Positions 40,401 through 52,500 of a DNA stretch of 64,000 nucleotides are shown here, in pieces. The translations under genes were made by a program, and so were the position numbers. Origin of the DNA: Serinus canaria (Eukaryota; Chordata; Aves; Passeriformes; Fringillidae); assembly GCF_022539315.1 (NCBI RefSeq), contig NC_066316.1, positions 97,892,179 to 97,956,178 on the forward strand, read 5' to 3'. Below the pieces are notes generated by a model. That model was given only the letters and a program-made list of their open reading frames with translations, had not been told where the DNA came from and did not search any database. How positions within the stretch are numbered: position 1 is the stretch's first letter; each line of letters starts with the position of its first letter.

Positions 40401-42732
40401 TACTGGGTACAGCAGATTTCACATCTGTTTGGATAAGCAGTAATATCCCAGCCAGGTTTATTTTAAAGTTAAAAGAAACAATACCGGAGAATATCATATT
40501 CTAAAGATGCTAATAAAAGTGCCTGAAAAAGAAGAAAAAGGTAGTTAAATTATTTCCCATTATGTTATTTGAGCTAATTCTAAAATTAGAGACATAATAG
40601 CACCACTTGCTTCATGTTACTGAGCTGGTGGAAATTGCCATAATCCCATTGACTCCAGCAGTGACAGTTTTTACCTCCTGAGAGTATGTGCTCTTTTCTC
40701 TTGGGACACTTTGTCCTGTTCTTGCAAATTTATAAAAAAACAAATACATAGTGCACAGATATACAGAGCTGGTACATTTGTGTCACGGTTTTCTATGATT
40801 TTGGTGCTGTTGCATATCCTGAGTCATGTTTTCAATCAAAGTAATAAAACTTTGAAGATGACCCTAAGTTTAAACTGCATTAAATTTGTATGATTTTGCA
40901 TTAGGAGGCTTTGATGTGATGTCAGTGTGAGCACACCTCAAATGCTGCTTATCTGGCTCCCAGCTGTCAAGGAGCACTTGTAATGTTAACCAATTTTCCT
41001 CTTAAAACTGTCCTTTTTTGGGGTAGGAGAGGAGGAAACTTGACTTTACAGCATTGAATCAGATAGCATGTGTCTAAAAGAGAGTACTGTCTAGGGATGG
41101 AACAAAAGACAGGGTGATCTCAGATCATGGACCACAAATGAAGTATTGTAGGCACAATAAGCAGCAATATCAGACCATCTCCCCTCCAGAACCAAGGAGA
41201 AGTTTTCTCCCTGTTCCTAGTTTTGTCAGATATCAGAGCAAAGGAGAGATGGGAAGCAGGAGCATGGTGATGTTCACAGGAGCATTCATCCAGGTGTGAT
41301 GAAGCAAGAGGGCTACTGCAAGGAGCAGTTGCATGTGCAGTCAGATAAAAAGCAGAAGGCAACTTGTACATACATTTCCATTTACTTAACTCTGTTTTAC
41401 CTGCCTTCGTAGGTGTATGAAGACTTTTAAATCTAAGCACTGCTTTCACCTGAAGCTTGCCAGAAAGTGAGAGCTGTGGGCAGCAGAATTATAATGTCTG
41501 CTTGTTGCTGTTGCTTCTCTCTCAAGCTGATACATTTCTTCAGAAGAGGCATTTTCAAGTGACTCAGAACCGAAGGGTGCCCTGAAAAAGACCACACAAG
41601 CTGTAGCTTCCAGCCACTTACATTGCTGTGCTTTGGATTTAGTTTGTGATTGGTCATGCCTGCTGTTTTAACACCTGATGCAGATGGTGTGTGCCACAGA
41701 AGACAGAAATGGTGCTGCATCAGTGGTGGGTGCTGGATGTTGTCCTTGTTTCTGCTTGGCAGGTGACAAACTGAACCGCTGCAATGCCACCACGGGGCAG
41801 TACGCCCAGGCCTGCGTGCAGGTGGCCAGGGAGTGTGGCACAGACGTGCTCGACCTCTGGAGCCTGATGCAGAAGAATCAGGTATGACGAAAGCAGAAAT
41901 AACTGAAACTGTCACAAATTGTGAAATGCATCACTTAGCACAGAGGAACCGGTGGTGCTGCATTATCACTGAAATGCTACAAAGTACATCCAAATTACAT
42001 TTTAGGGAAGGAAAAAAATAATCCAGAGTGCTTCATAGTTGGCAGTGAGAAATAAAACTGTATACAGTCTGGCCGTGGTGCTTGGTTAGCAAATATCTAG
42101 AGTACATAATACCTAAATAGCCTTTTCCTTGAACTTGAGTCATGGAATAGTTTAGGTTGGAAGGGGTCTCTGGAGGTTTCTTGTCCAGTGCTGGGCTAAT
42201 TTCAAGGTCACATCTGGCTGCACAAGGGTGTTGCTGATGCTTCTGACCAAATACCCAAACTCATCCATAGGTAAACTGCAGACTTCCTGTGAGCAGATAA
42301 CTCTAGTTTGGACCCTGAACATTTTCTCTCCCCTGCTCTTCCCAATGCAGTAGACTTTTGCAGTTGATTTTTGATTGCATCACTTAATCCTATGATCTTT
42401 TACTGATGAATAGCAGTGATTTTGGCCATCAGAACATTCTCTTAACATTTTAACATAAACAGTGAAAAATAAAACCAGTTTACCAGCTGGCTTTGAAGAA
42501 TTACTAAAGGCTGTCTCGTTGCAGCTAGCAAATCCATTAATATATGGTTTTAACCTCACTTTAGGATTTCTCTTCCTATTTGTCGGATGGTCTTCATTTA
42601 TCAACAAAAGGCAACAGCTTTCTAGCAGCTCAGCTTTGGTCACGCCTGGAAAACAAACTGTCTGCCCTGCCTTCTCTGCTTCCTTACTGGCGTGATGTGG
42701 ACCACACGAACCCCGAGGCCAGTCTCCTGTGA
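37184..42732 (+). CDS. IAH1: Isoamyl acetate-hydrolysing esterase 1 homologue, complete
   Basis: IAH1 is a GDSL/SGNH-family ester hydrolase; the yeast relative splits isoamyl acetate, while the natural substrate in animals is poorly known. Six exons give 243 residues against about 248 in human as I recall. The block motifs are clear: LLFGDSIT with nucleophile Ser24, [11 protein letters not shown] with the block II Gly, FFGANDSAL with oxyanion Asn89, and SDGLHLS with Asp196 and His199, completing the triad. No signal peptide or membrane segment is seen, so it should be cytosolic. The ATG has a good Kozak context (ggccATGG); an upstream ATG at 37168 is out of frame. Compared with human, the C-terminus is shorter and ends TNPEASLL. 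Confidence 0.96.
38342..38394 (+). CDS. IAH1: IAH1 exon 2
   Basis: Residues 28-44, [17 protein letters not shown], plus two bases of Arg45. Acceptor GTTTTCAG, donor GTAAGA. Confidence 0.95.
38857..39005 (+). CDS. IAH1: IAH1 exon 3
   Basis: Residues 46-94, [20 protein letters not shown] to [10 protein letters not shown], holding SGNH blocks II and III. Acceptor CTGTTTCAG, donor GTAGAG. Confidence 0.96.
39840..40001 (+). CDS. IAH1: IAH1 exon 4
   Basis: Residues 95-148, [20 protein letters not shown] to CLAK, plus the first base of Gly149. Acceptor CCTGACAG, donor GTAAAG. Confidence 0.95.
40270..40316. repeat. Perfect 21-base inverted repeat
   Basis: Arms 40270-40290 and 40296-40316 are exact reverse complements around the 5-base loop tcatg. 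No mismatch is present, so it is young or maintained. It lies in IAH1 intron 4. Confidence 0.95.
41763..41881 (+). CDS. IAH1: IAH1 exon 5
   Basis: Completes Gly149 and codes residues 150-188, [20 protein letters not shown] to LMQKNQ. Acceptor TTGGCAG, donor GTATGA. Confidence 0.96.
42134..42275 (-). mobile_element. CR1 LINE 3' end, antisense in IAH1 intron 5
   Basis: Reading inward from the left edge, tcatggaatagtttaggttg then gaaggggtctctggagg is the reverse complement of the CR1 terminus. The rest is diverged and the right edge is uncertain. Confidence 0.7.
42565..42732 (+). CDS. IAH1: IAH1 exon 6 with stop
   Basis: Residues 189-243, [20 protein letters not shown] to EASLL and TGA. It carries the Asp and His of the catalytic triad. 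Confidence 0.96.
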   Translation, partial: DFSSYLSDGLHLSTKGNSFLAAQLWSRLENKLSALPSLLPYWRDVDHTNPEASLL

Positions 42733-42915
42733 CAGCCCTGCAGGGAGGAGCCAGGACAGCCATGATAGACAGAGCCAGCTCATTGTGCAGAGGTGCTGCA
42801 AACTGTGTCCTCAGGGAACATGGCACTGGGGAGTCTCCAACAATGCTCTTCTCTGTCTCCTTCTCTTGGTCTGTGGGAGAATAAAGGTGAGACCACTTGG
42901 GTGTGTCCTGGGTTT
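42733..42915 (+). other. IAH1: IAH1 3' UTR
   Basis: A short 3' UTR ends near the AATAAA at 42890-42895, which is followed by a GT-rich stretch (ggtgtgtcctgggttttt). Confidence 0.65.
42890..42895 (+). terminator. IAH1: Poly(A) signal of IAH1
   Basis: AATAAA lies 158 bases after the stop, with a GU-rich element about 20 bases on. Confidence 0.7.
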
Positions 42916-44545
42916 TTCTTCATGCTGCTGTTGCCAGGATAGCTGTGGGGATGAGTAGCTCTTTCCTTGGAGGACTCAGAGGAAAATGATTCTTAGCTGT
43001 TCTGTGGCCAAGGGATAGAGGCTGCCCTGAGCAGTTCCTGGCCTTGCTGAGCTTTGGAGACTGCTCTATGATTAATAGCATCTACTTGCTTTGAGCACAG
43101 AGGAGCTCGTAAGAGGCAGTAAGTAGAGTTTGTCAAGAGCTGTTAGTGTCAGTCCAGATTCATTTATTTGGATGTAATACAGCAGGAACAGCAGTTCCCT
43201 AAATTTTACTGTGGCTTTGGTATTGATAGAGAGTAGTTTAGAGTAGGGCTTTTAAAATTTAACTTACTCTGGCACCAGCATCAGCTTCTTTATACCCAGC
43301 TCTTCTGTGTAGGCACAGGTTTCAGACCATTGCATGTTTTTGGGCAGTATAAAACTGGTGAAATATGACCTTGGAGAAACTACTAGAAAAGGCCTGCATC
43401 TCTGCTGACAAAGCTGCATCGTATGTCATTTGCCATCAAGAAGACCTTTTAAGTGAGTTGTTAAAATAATTTTACAACTCATCTAATATGTAAGTACTGC
43501 AGACTATGCAGGTTTTGGCCAAGGGAACACAAACTACAAAATGGCCTTTACAAACAAACCCCATTATCTGCAACCTAAATGAAATTCAACAAATACGGAA
43601 AAAAATGGTTTGGGAAATGATTGAGCCAGATAGCAGCAAAAATGAGGATACAATTAACCGTGCATAAAAATCAAATGGTGTTATCACTGCAAATATAACC
43701 CCTCCATAATTCTGGGCTGTATTAACAATTATGTTGACATGGAACAGGTGTGCTTATTATGTGGGGGGTGAGAGAGTAATGAGAAGCTCTCATGCCATCC
43801 TGCACTGTCAGTGCCATTAGACTGCCTTTGCTTCATTAAATAATCAAAACAAGCTAGCCAAGACGTGTAATCTACTTTGTAACAGTGTTATAAACTGAAC
43901 CATAAGTAGTTTTCAAGTGCCTGGAGCCAGAGCAGAAGCAAGTTTGATATATAAATATTTATGAGTATTAAACTGGACTGTCCTTTCGGTAATAAATGCT
44001 TAAATACTGGCTGAACAGCAGAAGGGGTTCCTAGTGAGAAGCTGTGGATCTTCCTGCCTTAGATGTTATGAACAAACCATGCAAGTACTGTTTTCAGTTT
44101 TTGGACTACAGATCAGGCTGGGGGATGGATTTCCAAGGCCTGCTCCAAATCTCTGTTTCCATGCTCCCAAGCACCTGCCACTGCATGGTTTTCACTTGGC
44201 ATGTAAAGACCTTTGTGCTGAGAACATGTGCTCACAGAGTTGGTGGCTGAACAGGCATTTGAGCACACCCCCAGCCCTCAGGCATTTACTGTCACTATCT
44301 GAACTGATGATAATCTGCAGGACACATGGCATTTCAGCTCCAGGAAGCAGGCAGCCCTCACAGTCCAGGTCTGTCTGACCCTCATAGACATAGTCTCTGC
44401 AGCATCTGAGCTCAGAAAGGAGCAGTCAGAAATCCTGGCTCCTGCCTGGCTGCATGCCAGACTTTTAACCCAGGCTTTGCCAATGAGAGAAGGGAGATCT
44501 TTTAGAAAAGGACTGCATAGAAACAACTCTTGTTTAACTGATTTT
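42916..44545. other. Gene-free gap between IAH1 and ADAM17
   Basis: About 1.6 kb lies between two converging 3' ends. I see no believable reading frame, RNA gene or clear repeat. Confidence 0.7.
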
Positions 44546-44549
44546 TTTT

Positions 44550-46197
44550 TTAATATAAAAAGGTTTTATTTTATTGGGAATTAAATTAACTCCTCACATG
44601 TGTACTTTGCACTGAATCAAAAAAAGAAAACCTGAACAAATAACAAACAACCCCAAACAAAGTTCAAAACCAGCATATAAAACGTAATAGCTAGTCAGAT
44701 AGGAATACCATAAGGCACACATTCAAGTAACTAATGTAACAAGTATCCTTGGGTGTGGAGGAGAGGGAGCACTCACACAACTCTGCAGCACAGGTTCAGT
44801 TCCTTTCCCTCACATTTAAAAACATGGGCTCACCACAACCCCATGCCCTGTCTGAGTCCAGGCTTGTAAGAGTTAAATAGTTCTGCCCTTAGCCATGTTC
44901 TGTCAGATTTATCAACAGATTATTGTGGGAGAAACAGCTGCAGAATGAAGGTGCTGCTGTACTACCAGGAGAGTTGCTCTGTGACTCTTCTGTAACAGTC
45001 TATCTGGTACTAAGCTAAAACAATGCTTGTGTGCCAGTCCCAGCTCGCCTGACACATCTCCAGGTGTGCAGAAGACACCATCCAATTACCAGCTTTTAAC
45101 ATCATGTTTTACTACCTGTGTGAGTATCTGTATTCACAAAATCTCCTCCTTATACTTACCCTGCAAGTTTTAACAAAGGTTTATTTCTTTATTAAATTCA
45201 CAATTGTTTTTAAACAAATGCCTCCCTGCAATGGAGTGATTTTTTTTCCCATCATTCATGCAGTAGGAACTTCCAAAGGCCACAGAGACCACAGAAAACT
45301 GAGCTCAGTAATTTGAAAATTTCAACAATAGTGTTGCCTGTTTTAAAATAACATTTGGAGAAACATTTCTGCACCAAAACTGCTGTAAACAGCAGTTTAA
45401 AATGTCATCTGCATAAATGATTTCTTCCTTTACACTTCTTTCTCCAAGCAGACACCTGCGACACACAAACCTTAGTGCAGAGTAGGAAGCTCCCAGTAAG
45501 CCACCAAGACAAGACAGCCTCACCACTGAGGCAGAAGAGTTTCATGTTAGAGGAGCATTTCTCATGCACTGTGTACAGTGTAACAGCTTCTGTGATCCTT
45601 TTATTTATACAGAAGCTGGGCATTTGAAGTTTCTTTATTCTGATTATGCATTTTGCTGAATGCTGCGAGACTGTATTTTTACCTGTTTCATTACTCTTTC
45701 TCTTCTCAAGGCATTTGCTTAGGCTTTTGGTTACATGTACCTTAAACTGCTAAATTATCTACTCTATTATGGAACATACTGCAGAGTTCATTTTGGTTTT
45801 AAAAGCCCCTTAATTTTGTCTATCAGTGCTGTCAGACTACAAAATATTAAATTATAAAAAAAGGCCGATATACACAATCCAACATCCATCAGGATATTTG
45901 GTTTTGCACCACAGGTTGAAGGAAATGTTAAAGGTCAAGGAAGTAGAAAAACAAATCCAAAAAGCTTCAAAAACAAGCCAGTTCTGGTTTGGATTTTCCT
46001 TTTTAAAAGATATAATGCTCTAATAAATGTAGTTTAAGGAAGGTCATACACATGACCAGCATCTGCAGTAGGTCACTTCCTTATTCTCCCACTCCCTCAC
46101 AAAAATATATATACATATATTTATATTTATAGAAATGAAATGGTTTCAGATCCTTGTTTTGCAGACACGAGTCATGCATTTAGAAGGCAGCAGGACA
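44550..46197 (-). other. ADAM17: ADAM17 3' UTR
   Basis: A 1.6-kb AT-rich tail follows the ADAM17 stop. Two overlapping minus-strand AATAAA hexamers at 44565-44575 mark its likely end. Confidence 0.65.
44565..44575 (-). terminator. ADAM17: Poly(A) signals of ADAM17
   Basis: TTTATTTTATT on the plus strand reads as two AATAAA copies sharing one base on the minus strand. Confidence 0.65.
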
Positions 46198-46548
46198 CTA
46201 GCACTCTGTTTCTTTGCTGTCCACGCGGTTCTGGCGCTGCAGTTTGAAGGATGAGGCTTTCTCACTCCTAATGACAGGGTGGTCTGTCAAGTCCTCAAAA
46301 GATTTGGCAGCGGAGCTGCTGTTTGGGAAAGGGTCCTTCTCAAAGGCGTCCTCGTCGATGTGCGAGTCGGTGCTGGGGTCCTCCTGGATGGTGTCCATGC
46401 GCTGGTGCTCCTGCTTGGGTGGTGCGGGCACGGTGGGCGCGGGTGCCAGCGGCTGCAGCGGCTGGTGCCGGCTGGCGGCCGGCGCCGCGGGGAACGGCTT
46501 GATGATGCGCACAGAGGCCGAGTCCAGGCTGCTGAGCATCTCCACGTT
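46198..46548 (-). CDS. ADAM17: ADAM17 last exon, cytoplasmic tail and stop
   Basis: Residues 563-678, [20 protein letters not shown] to RVDSKETEC and TAG. The middle is a Pro/Ala-rich stretch that differs from human, while [13 protein letters not shown] and the rest are kept. Acceptor TCTTGCAG. Confidence 0.96.
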   Translation of the reverse strand, partial: NVEMLSSLDSASVRIIKPFPAAPAASRHQPLQPLAPAPTVPAPPKQEHQRMDTIQEDPSTDSHIDEDAFEKDPFPNSSSAAKSFEDLTDHPVIRSEKASSFKLQRQNRVDSKETEC

Positions 46549-49500
46549 CTGCAAGACACAAGCGGCCGCGTCACTGGCAAAGCAACCAACAGCGAGCCCA
46601 GGGTTTGGTTTCTGCAGCATTTTTCAAAGGGAGGAGGCGCATTCTGAGGAGCGGCTGCACTCCTGTGAAAACAGCCTAAAGGCTGCCAGACTTTAGTGGT
46701 CTGTGCCACTCCCTAAAGGCAGAAAGGCTCTTCTGTCTCTGCTTCCTCCTCCGTATAAAGCACCACAGGTGACAGCCTCACTGGGAAGAGTTGGTGAGTC
46801 GGCCCTTCCTCACTGGGGCCCAAACTGCTTTGGCAAAGCCTAGGACTGGAAATGCAGGGTCAAGCTACATGGCACAGAGCTCAGTGTAGGGAAACAGTCC
46901 AAGGTACAGCTTATTCCAGTCCTCCAGCTTGGAGAGTTCATGGTCTCATGTACAAGAACTCCACTGAACACAGGGTCAAACACTGCAGGGATCACTGTCA
47001 TCGTAATTCAACCCAGATTAAGTTCAAGTCCATTGATATCTGCTACTATTTCAGCATGGTTTGGAAAATATCCAGATATCTCTAAGCATAAAAATTCCCC
47101 AAGGACCTCAGCAAATGCTAATACTGGGAAGAATGAGATGTTTACCTGCTATCATTTCCCAACTCTCCATCCTCAGCAGATTCAAAAGACACAAACTCTG
47201 TTAAACTGTTGCTGGTGCATGGAGGCCATTGGCTATACCTGTGCTCTCTCTCCTGCCTCTGGGATTTTCTCAATTGAATGCAGGTAAGAAGCACTAAGAT
47301 AACCTTTCTCATGTCACAGCTATGGAGCACTCAAACTAAGATCACCTCAGTTCTATCACAGTAGATGACAGAGGCACTCTGCCTCAGTAGTCTCCGACTT
47401 CACTACGCTTCTTCCAATGGTTGTACAAGGAAGAGCTCTGCAAGGCTTTTTTTCCCCCTCCCCTAACGGAACAGCTTTTCCTTAACTGAATATTTTAGTT
47501 CTTAATAGGAACTAGATTGTCAAAGCACAGGAAAGGATACCCAAACTTCTATGTCACAAGGTGCCCCATGCTGGACTGTAATTAAAATTTATCTTGGCAC
47601 TTTTTTGCTCTTCCCCTCTCCCAGCTCATTACCTGCAAGGTGAGAAGTGCTGCTGATGTGACCCTTGAGCAACTGGAAGGCTGTAGCACATCTGGCTGCT
47701 AGAAGCCACCTCCTGCAAACAGCCATTCTGCAGCAAAGACACTGCATTTTGCAGAGATTTTTGAGCCTCATGCTTCAGTGACTCCACATGGCTGAGACCT
47801 AGCAGCCTGTGGCTGGTGCTGCCCAGTGGGCTGTGCTGAGGGGATGCTGAACACAGGTGAAGCCGTGCACTGCAGAGCAGAGTGGCTTCCTGCCCCTCTC
47901 TGCTGCACCACACAGGCTCTGCCAACAAGGCTCAGCTCTTACAGGAAGGAAGAATCAGACCCTGCCATGCTGCAATGCTTGGTAAGAGGGAACAGAGGCT
48001 AGTTCAGAAACCAGCTTCCCCTCTCATGGATTCACACCTTGCAGCATGGGGCTCTGGGGCTCTCCCTTACTACTCTTTTGGTAAATATTTTGCAGACACC
48101 TGAGGTTCAGGTTTTCAAATACACATGGGACAGCATTCTGCCAATTCAGACTTAGACAGCAACTTACACTGGGGCAAAACAGGGACTTTGTGTTCTCCTC
48201 ATACTGCTTGTCCAATTTCTTGTCCTATTGAAAAACACACAACAAAATAAGAAAGTTATTTCCCTATGGCAAAGATTCCTTTTTCCTGCAAGGACTCAGC
48301 AGTTTGGGGGGTCCCTACTTCCCTTCCCCTGTTTCCCATGCCTTCCCATTCTCCCCAAGGAGTGCTTGTGGACACAGCATCCCTTTGCTCGAAGCCCACA
48401 TTGCTGTCGGCAGCACACTGCATGTCCACACTCCCAGTGGCCATGAGCTCACTAACTCTCTTTACCCATCCACCCAAGATCAACTAGGATCACTTCCCAC
48501 TCTGGGTCTTCTCTCAAAATGTGGGTGTCTTTTCTTCACAGGGCTTTAGAAGACTTGGTTTTTAATGATAAAAATACTAAAATTATACTTGGGTGGAACT
48601 CAGAAGGCAGAGAAAGAAAATCTGCCTGGGAAAGAATGAGAAAGGCTCCAGGGAATAGTCATGGGAGCACTGGGTCTGCCAGGGCCTGGCACAGTTTAGC
48701 AAGAGTTTTGCCTACTGAAAGAGCAGTAAGACTTACATATGCTGGATTTCCCCCCAGGGTTTGCTAAAAGCTTCCCATCATTTCTCCCACAGCCATCTGC
48801 CACTTCACATATGAAGGCTGTTCTCACAGCAAAATCCAACAGAGCAGTCATCTCAAAGAGAGCTTACTCACCACACAGTGCACAAGGATGCTGAGAGGAA
48901 TCCAAAACAGCAAGGAGAAGACAAGCACAGAGCCCACTATATTATCTGCTAGAAACTTCCCTGTGGAACCAAGTTCAAATCTGTCAGTTACCCACCAAAT
49001 ACTGTTTCATGAGCACACACATCTATCCCCCTTCTGCAGCCACTGCTCAGGAAAGTGAAGCCTTAGAATTGCTTAGAGAAGCACAGGCTGCCTTCTTTGG
49101 AGTAGGCAAAGATAAAATTACACATTTTAAAAAATTGTGCCCAGTATGTTAACAACAGGTTTTTCTCTGTTGTTCTCTGAAGAGAAATGCTGTGAGGCTG
49201 TAACACTGAATATGGGTTGTTTTGGAACAGCCTATACTGAGCCAGCCAAGCTACCTCTCCCACTTAACAAGACACACTGCAAGTCCATTACCACATTCTG
49301 ATGTAACAGTCATGTGATCTCTACCTGCCTCCACAAACAAAATATTTGGATGTCAAAGATTCAAAAACTGCCTCTATCCAAGCAGGCTAAATAGCTTTAT
49401 CAGTTACCTAAGAAATAATTTTTGTCCCTGAAACTTGAGATTGAAAGCTGCAGCTCAGATAATTGCACTGTGCAGGCACAGTGGTGCCGTGAGCACACAC

Positions 49501-52500
49501 AGTTAGGGCTCATAGCACAGCACCAGCTTAACCACGGGTTTTGTCTGGTGCCAGTAACAGAGTGAGACACTGGGGGTGACACCTGGGGTGAGGTGACACC
49601 TGCTTGGGTTGCACAGTTGGGATCAAGACCAAGAAGGCCCACTCAGCCACAGGGAGTGACTCAGCACAGGCACAGCTTGAGGTGTGTGACCTCTGGTTTT
49701 CTTAAATGACAGAGAAAGGAAGTGTTCCCCTCCCTTTCTGTTGACATTTACATCCCACTGAGAGGCCCACTTTATACCCTGCTGAATCTAGCTGACCTCT
49801 AAAGAGACTGACTGTTATTTGCTTTTCTCTAATTGACCTAGTTCTTGGTATTCAGACAAGAAGCTATCCCTTTCACAAGCTTGGAAGATGCCTAGAAAAA
49901 AATGGAGTACAAAAATGCAAAACAATCTCCCATCCTTTCAGCTTTAAAAGGTGAGATCAGTAGTGTCAAACTTCAGGCAAAAATATACTTTGATAAATCA
50001 CAAGCACAGCTACCCTTGCACATGGTGAATAAATCCAGGCAGCTAACTCCCCCCGAGGCTTTAGAGGTTCATGTCATGAACTCAAAAATCCCCAAAGGAT
50101 ATGGTTATGTATCTTACCAAAAGTATTGATGCTGAGTTGGTCTATGAAATCCCAAAATCGTTCAATCACATCCTGTACTTGCTTCTCGCATTTGCCCTAC
50201 AAAAGTAACAAAATAATCTTATCCTACCCAAGTATTGAGTATTGCCTTCTTGGAGAGGGAGGTACAATGATAGTAATGAAATGAGAACTACAGACACAGC
50301 ATGACTTCATTTACATATGAATACAGAATTACACTCATGCCCAATAGCAACAGTCCATTTTTACTGCCTTTATTTTTATCAAGCCAGTTTGAATTCAACT
50401 GTGGTCTGAATAAGATCATTTTATTGTTTGAAACATGCAAAATCCCCTCCACCTTTGGCCCATGTTAGGGAACATAAAACTGATGTTTCTGGAGAGATTT
50501 AATCACTGGAAGCCTCAGTTCCCATTATCCACAAAGAAGGCTGCAGCTCTCAGGGGCCCAAGGTTACAGACAAACTCACTCCCAGATTTGGCTGTGCTGG
50601 TTTAACACAGCAGAACCTTGATCTTCCGGTTCTGCCAGCAGAAGGACTGGGGCATGCCCTCCCAAATTCACTTCTGCTGACACCCACATTCAGCTCTAGC
50701 CACTGGGGTCTGTATCACGATAAAGGCCACTAAATGCCAGCAACACACCAATGCCCCTGCCACAGGCTCACTGCCCCTTTCAGATACTGCCAGCTGGATT
50801 TCCATGTGATTGCTCCCTGACGTGAATTATTGGAATAAAAACTAATTGGGCTAACGGGAACAGCTGAAAAGGCAAGCGCTGCAAACCCAGCCGAGCTTGC
50901 GGCAGTGCTCAGTCCCTGCCTTTGTGCAGGGTGCCAGCCTGCTGAGCTAAGCAGGGTCCCTAGCTGAGCTGTGGGGAGCAGCAGAGGGGGTAATGAGCAG
51001 CTCCAGAAGGTAACAGCTTCCCCTTGCATGGGTCTCTGCAGAACTCCAACACCCACAGTCTCTAACACCCTTTAATAGTTACCCCATGAAGAGGTACTTA
51101 AAACCCATTACCCTGGCTCAAGCATTGTCTTCTCTTCCCCAGCACAGTCCTCCTCACCAAGGACTCAGACCCCGAGCAGAGCAGAGCTGGGCACACTTAC
51201 ATTTGTGTCACAGAAGCCCACAGTGCAAGGCTTGCCCTTGCGCAGGAACAGGAACTGGTCGTTGGCATCCACGTACGGCGTGCACCTGTCCTGCTCGTCC
51301 CGGCAGCACACCTTGCAGGAATTATCTGTTTCTGAAATGGAGCAGCAAACTCATTCCTTGGAAGCACAGAGAATCACCTGCAACCCACAAGCCCGTGTGT
51401 CTCCTGGGTGAACACAGTCCTGACCAGCTGCCCCACAGGGAAAGCAGGACCAAGCTGCCCAATTTTGGGCACTCTGACAATCAAGCCTAAAACTCAATCA
51501 CATGCCCTGTGCAACATATTAAGGGGTACAGTGGGACCAAGTTCTCCAAGCTGATACCCCAAAACTGCACGAATCAACAGGCCAGTGAAGAGGTTCCAAG
51601 TGCATCCAAAAAGATAAATTTAAATATTTCTTGGGCTCTGAGTTCTCTAGGCACCTGTCTGCTCAGCTATGCCTTCCATCCCAAATGGTGGGGGCTCACA
51701 GCAGTTCCTTGTGTTGTCCCTGTGAAGTTTTCAACCTACTCCCAGCTGCTTTCCCACATTTAGGGGATAAAATGGACAGCAAAGGAGCAGGAAAAATCAC
51801 TGGCAGAAGTGTATGACAGGTAGGTTAGCAGGAGAATTAAGCTGGGCATTCTATATTCTCAAGGCACTTTAATCTCTCTGAAATCTTTCTTTAACCCCTT
51901 GCTGGAGGCCACTACTCCACTGCCAGATGCCAGATCCAGAGGTTGGTTGGAATGTCCTTACAATCTCTTCTTGTCCATCTGTGATAGAGCTGGAAGGTAG
52001 GAGAGTGTCCTCTCCTTTAGCTGGAGTGTCAGAATCTAAGTCTCATCTTAATGTCTTCAACCCAAACCACCAGAAGACAGAGGACGTTCACATCCCCTTT
52101 TTAAACAGAGAACAGTTGACAAAACCCAATGGCTTAAACTTTTCCAGAAACCACAAATTGAGCCCACAGTGAAGCCAGCACTCTCCAAGGAGGAGAGATG
52201 AAATAAAATTTCAGTCCCGGTCCTGTTTCAGTTCACTGTGTCACCCACCGTTGCAGGCACACGAGCGCAGGTTCCTCTCCCTCTCGCAGAAAGGGACGCA
52301 CTCCCCGTCCTTGCACTTGCCCATGTCCACGCACACGGTGTCATCCGGAGCGTTCCCTGGGGGGGGACACTCGCTGCTGTTCCCTGCAGATGGAAGTCAG
52401 CAGAGTGGGAGGGCTGTGTTAGAGCAAAGGTCAGAGAACCTAAGTGTGCAGAAGAAAGAAGGAAAATAATAGAAATACAGACTTAGCCCAAGAAAACCCC

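Larger units (their letters stand above)
37265..42564 (+). other. IAH1: IAH1 introns
   Basis: The five introns are 37265-38341, 38395-38856, 39006-39839, 40002-41762 and 41882-42564. Apart from the palindrome in intron 4 and the CR1 end in intron 5, I see no further features. Confidence 0.8.

Noticed and set aside
50588..50615. A tgtgctggtttaacacagca stretch like the reversed end of a bird ERV LTR.
   Set aside because: The likeness stops after about 25 bases and no other LTR landmarks follow.
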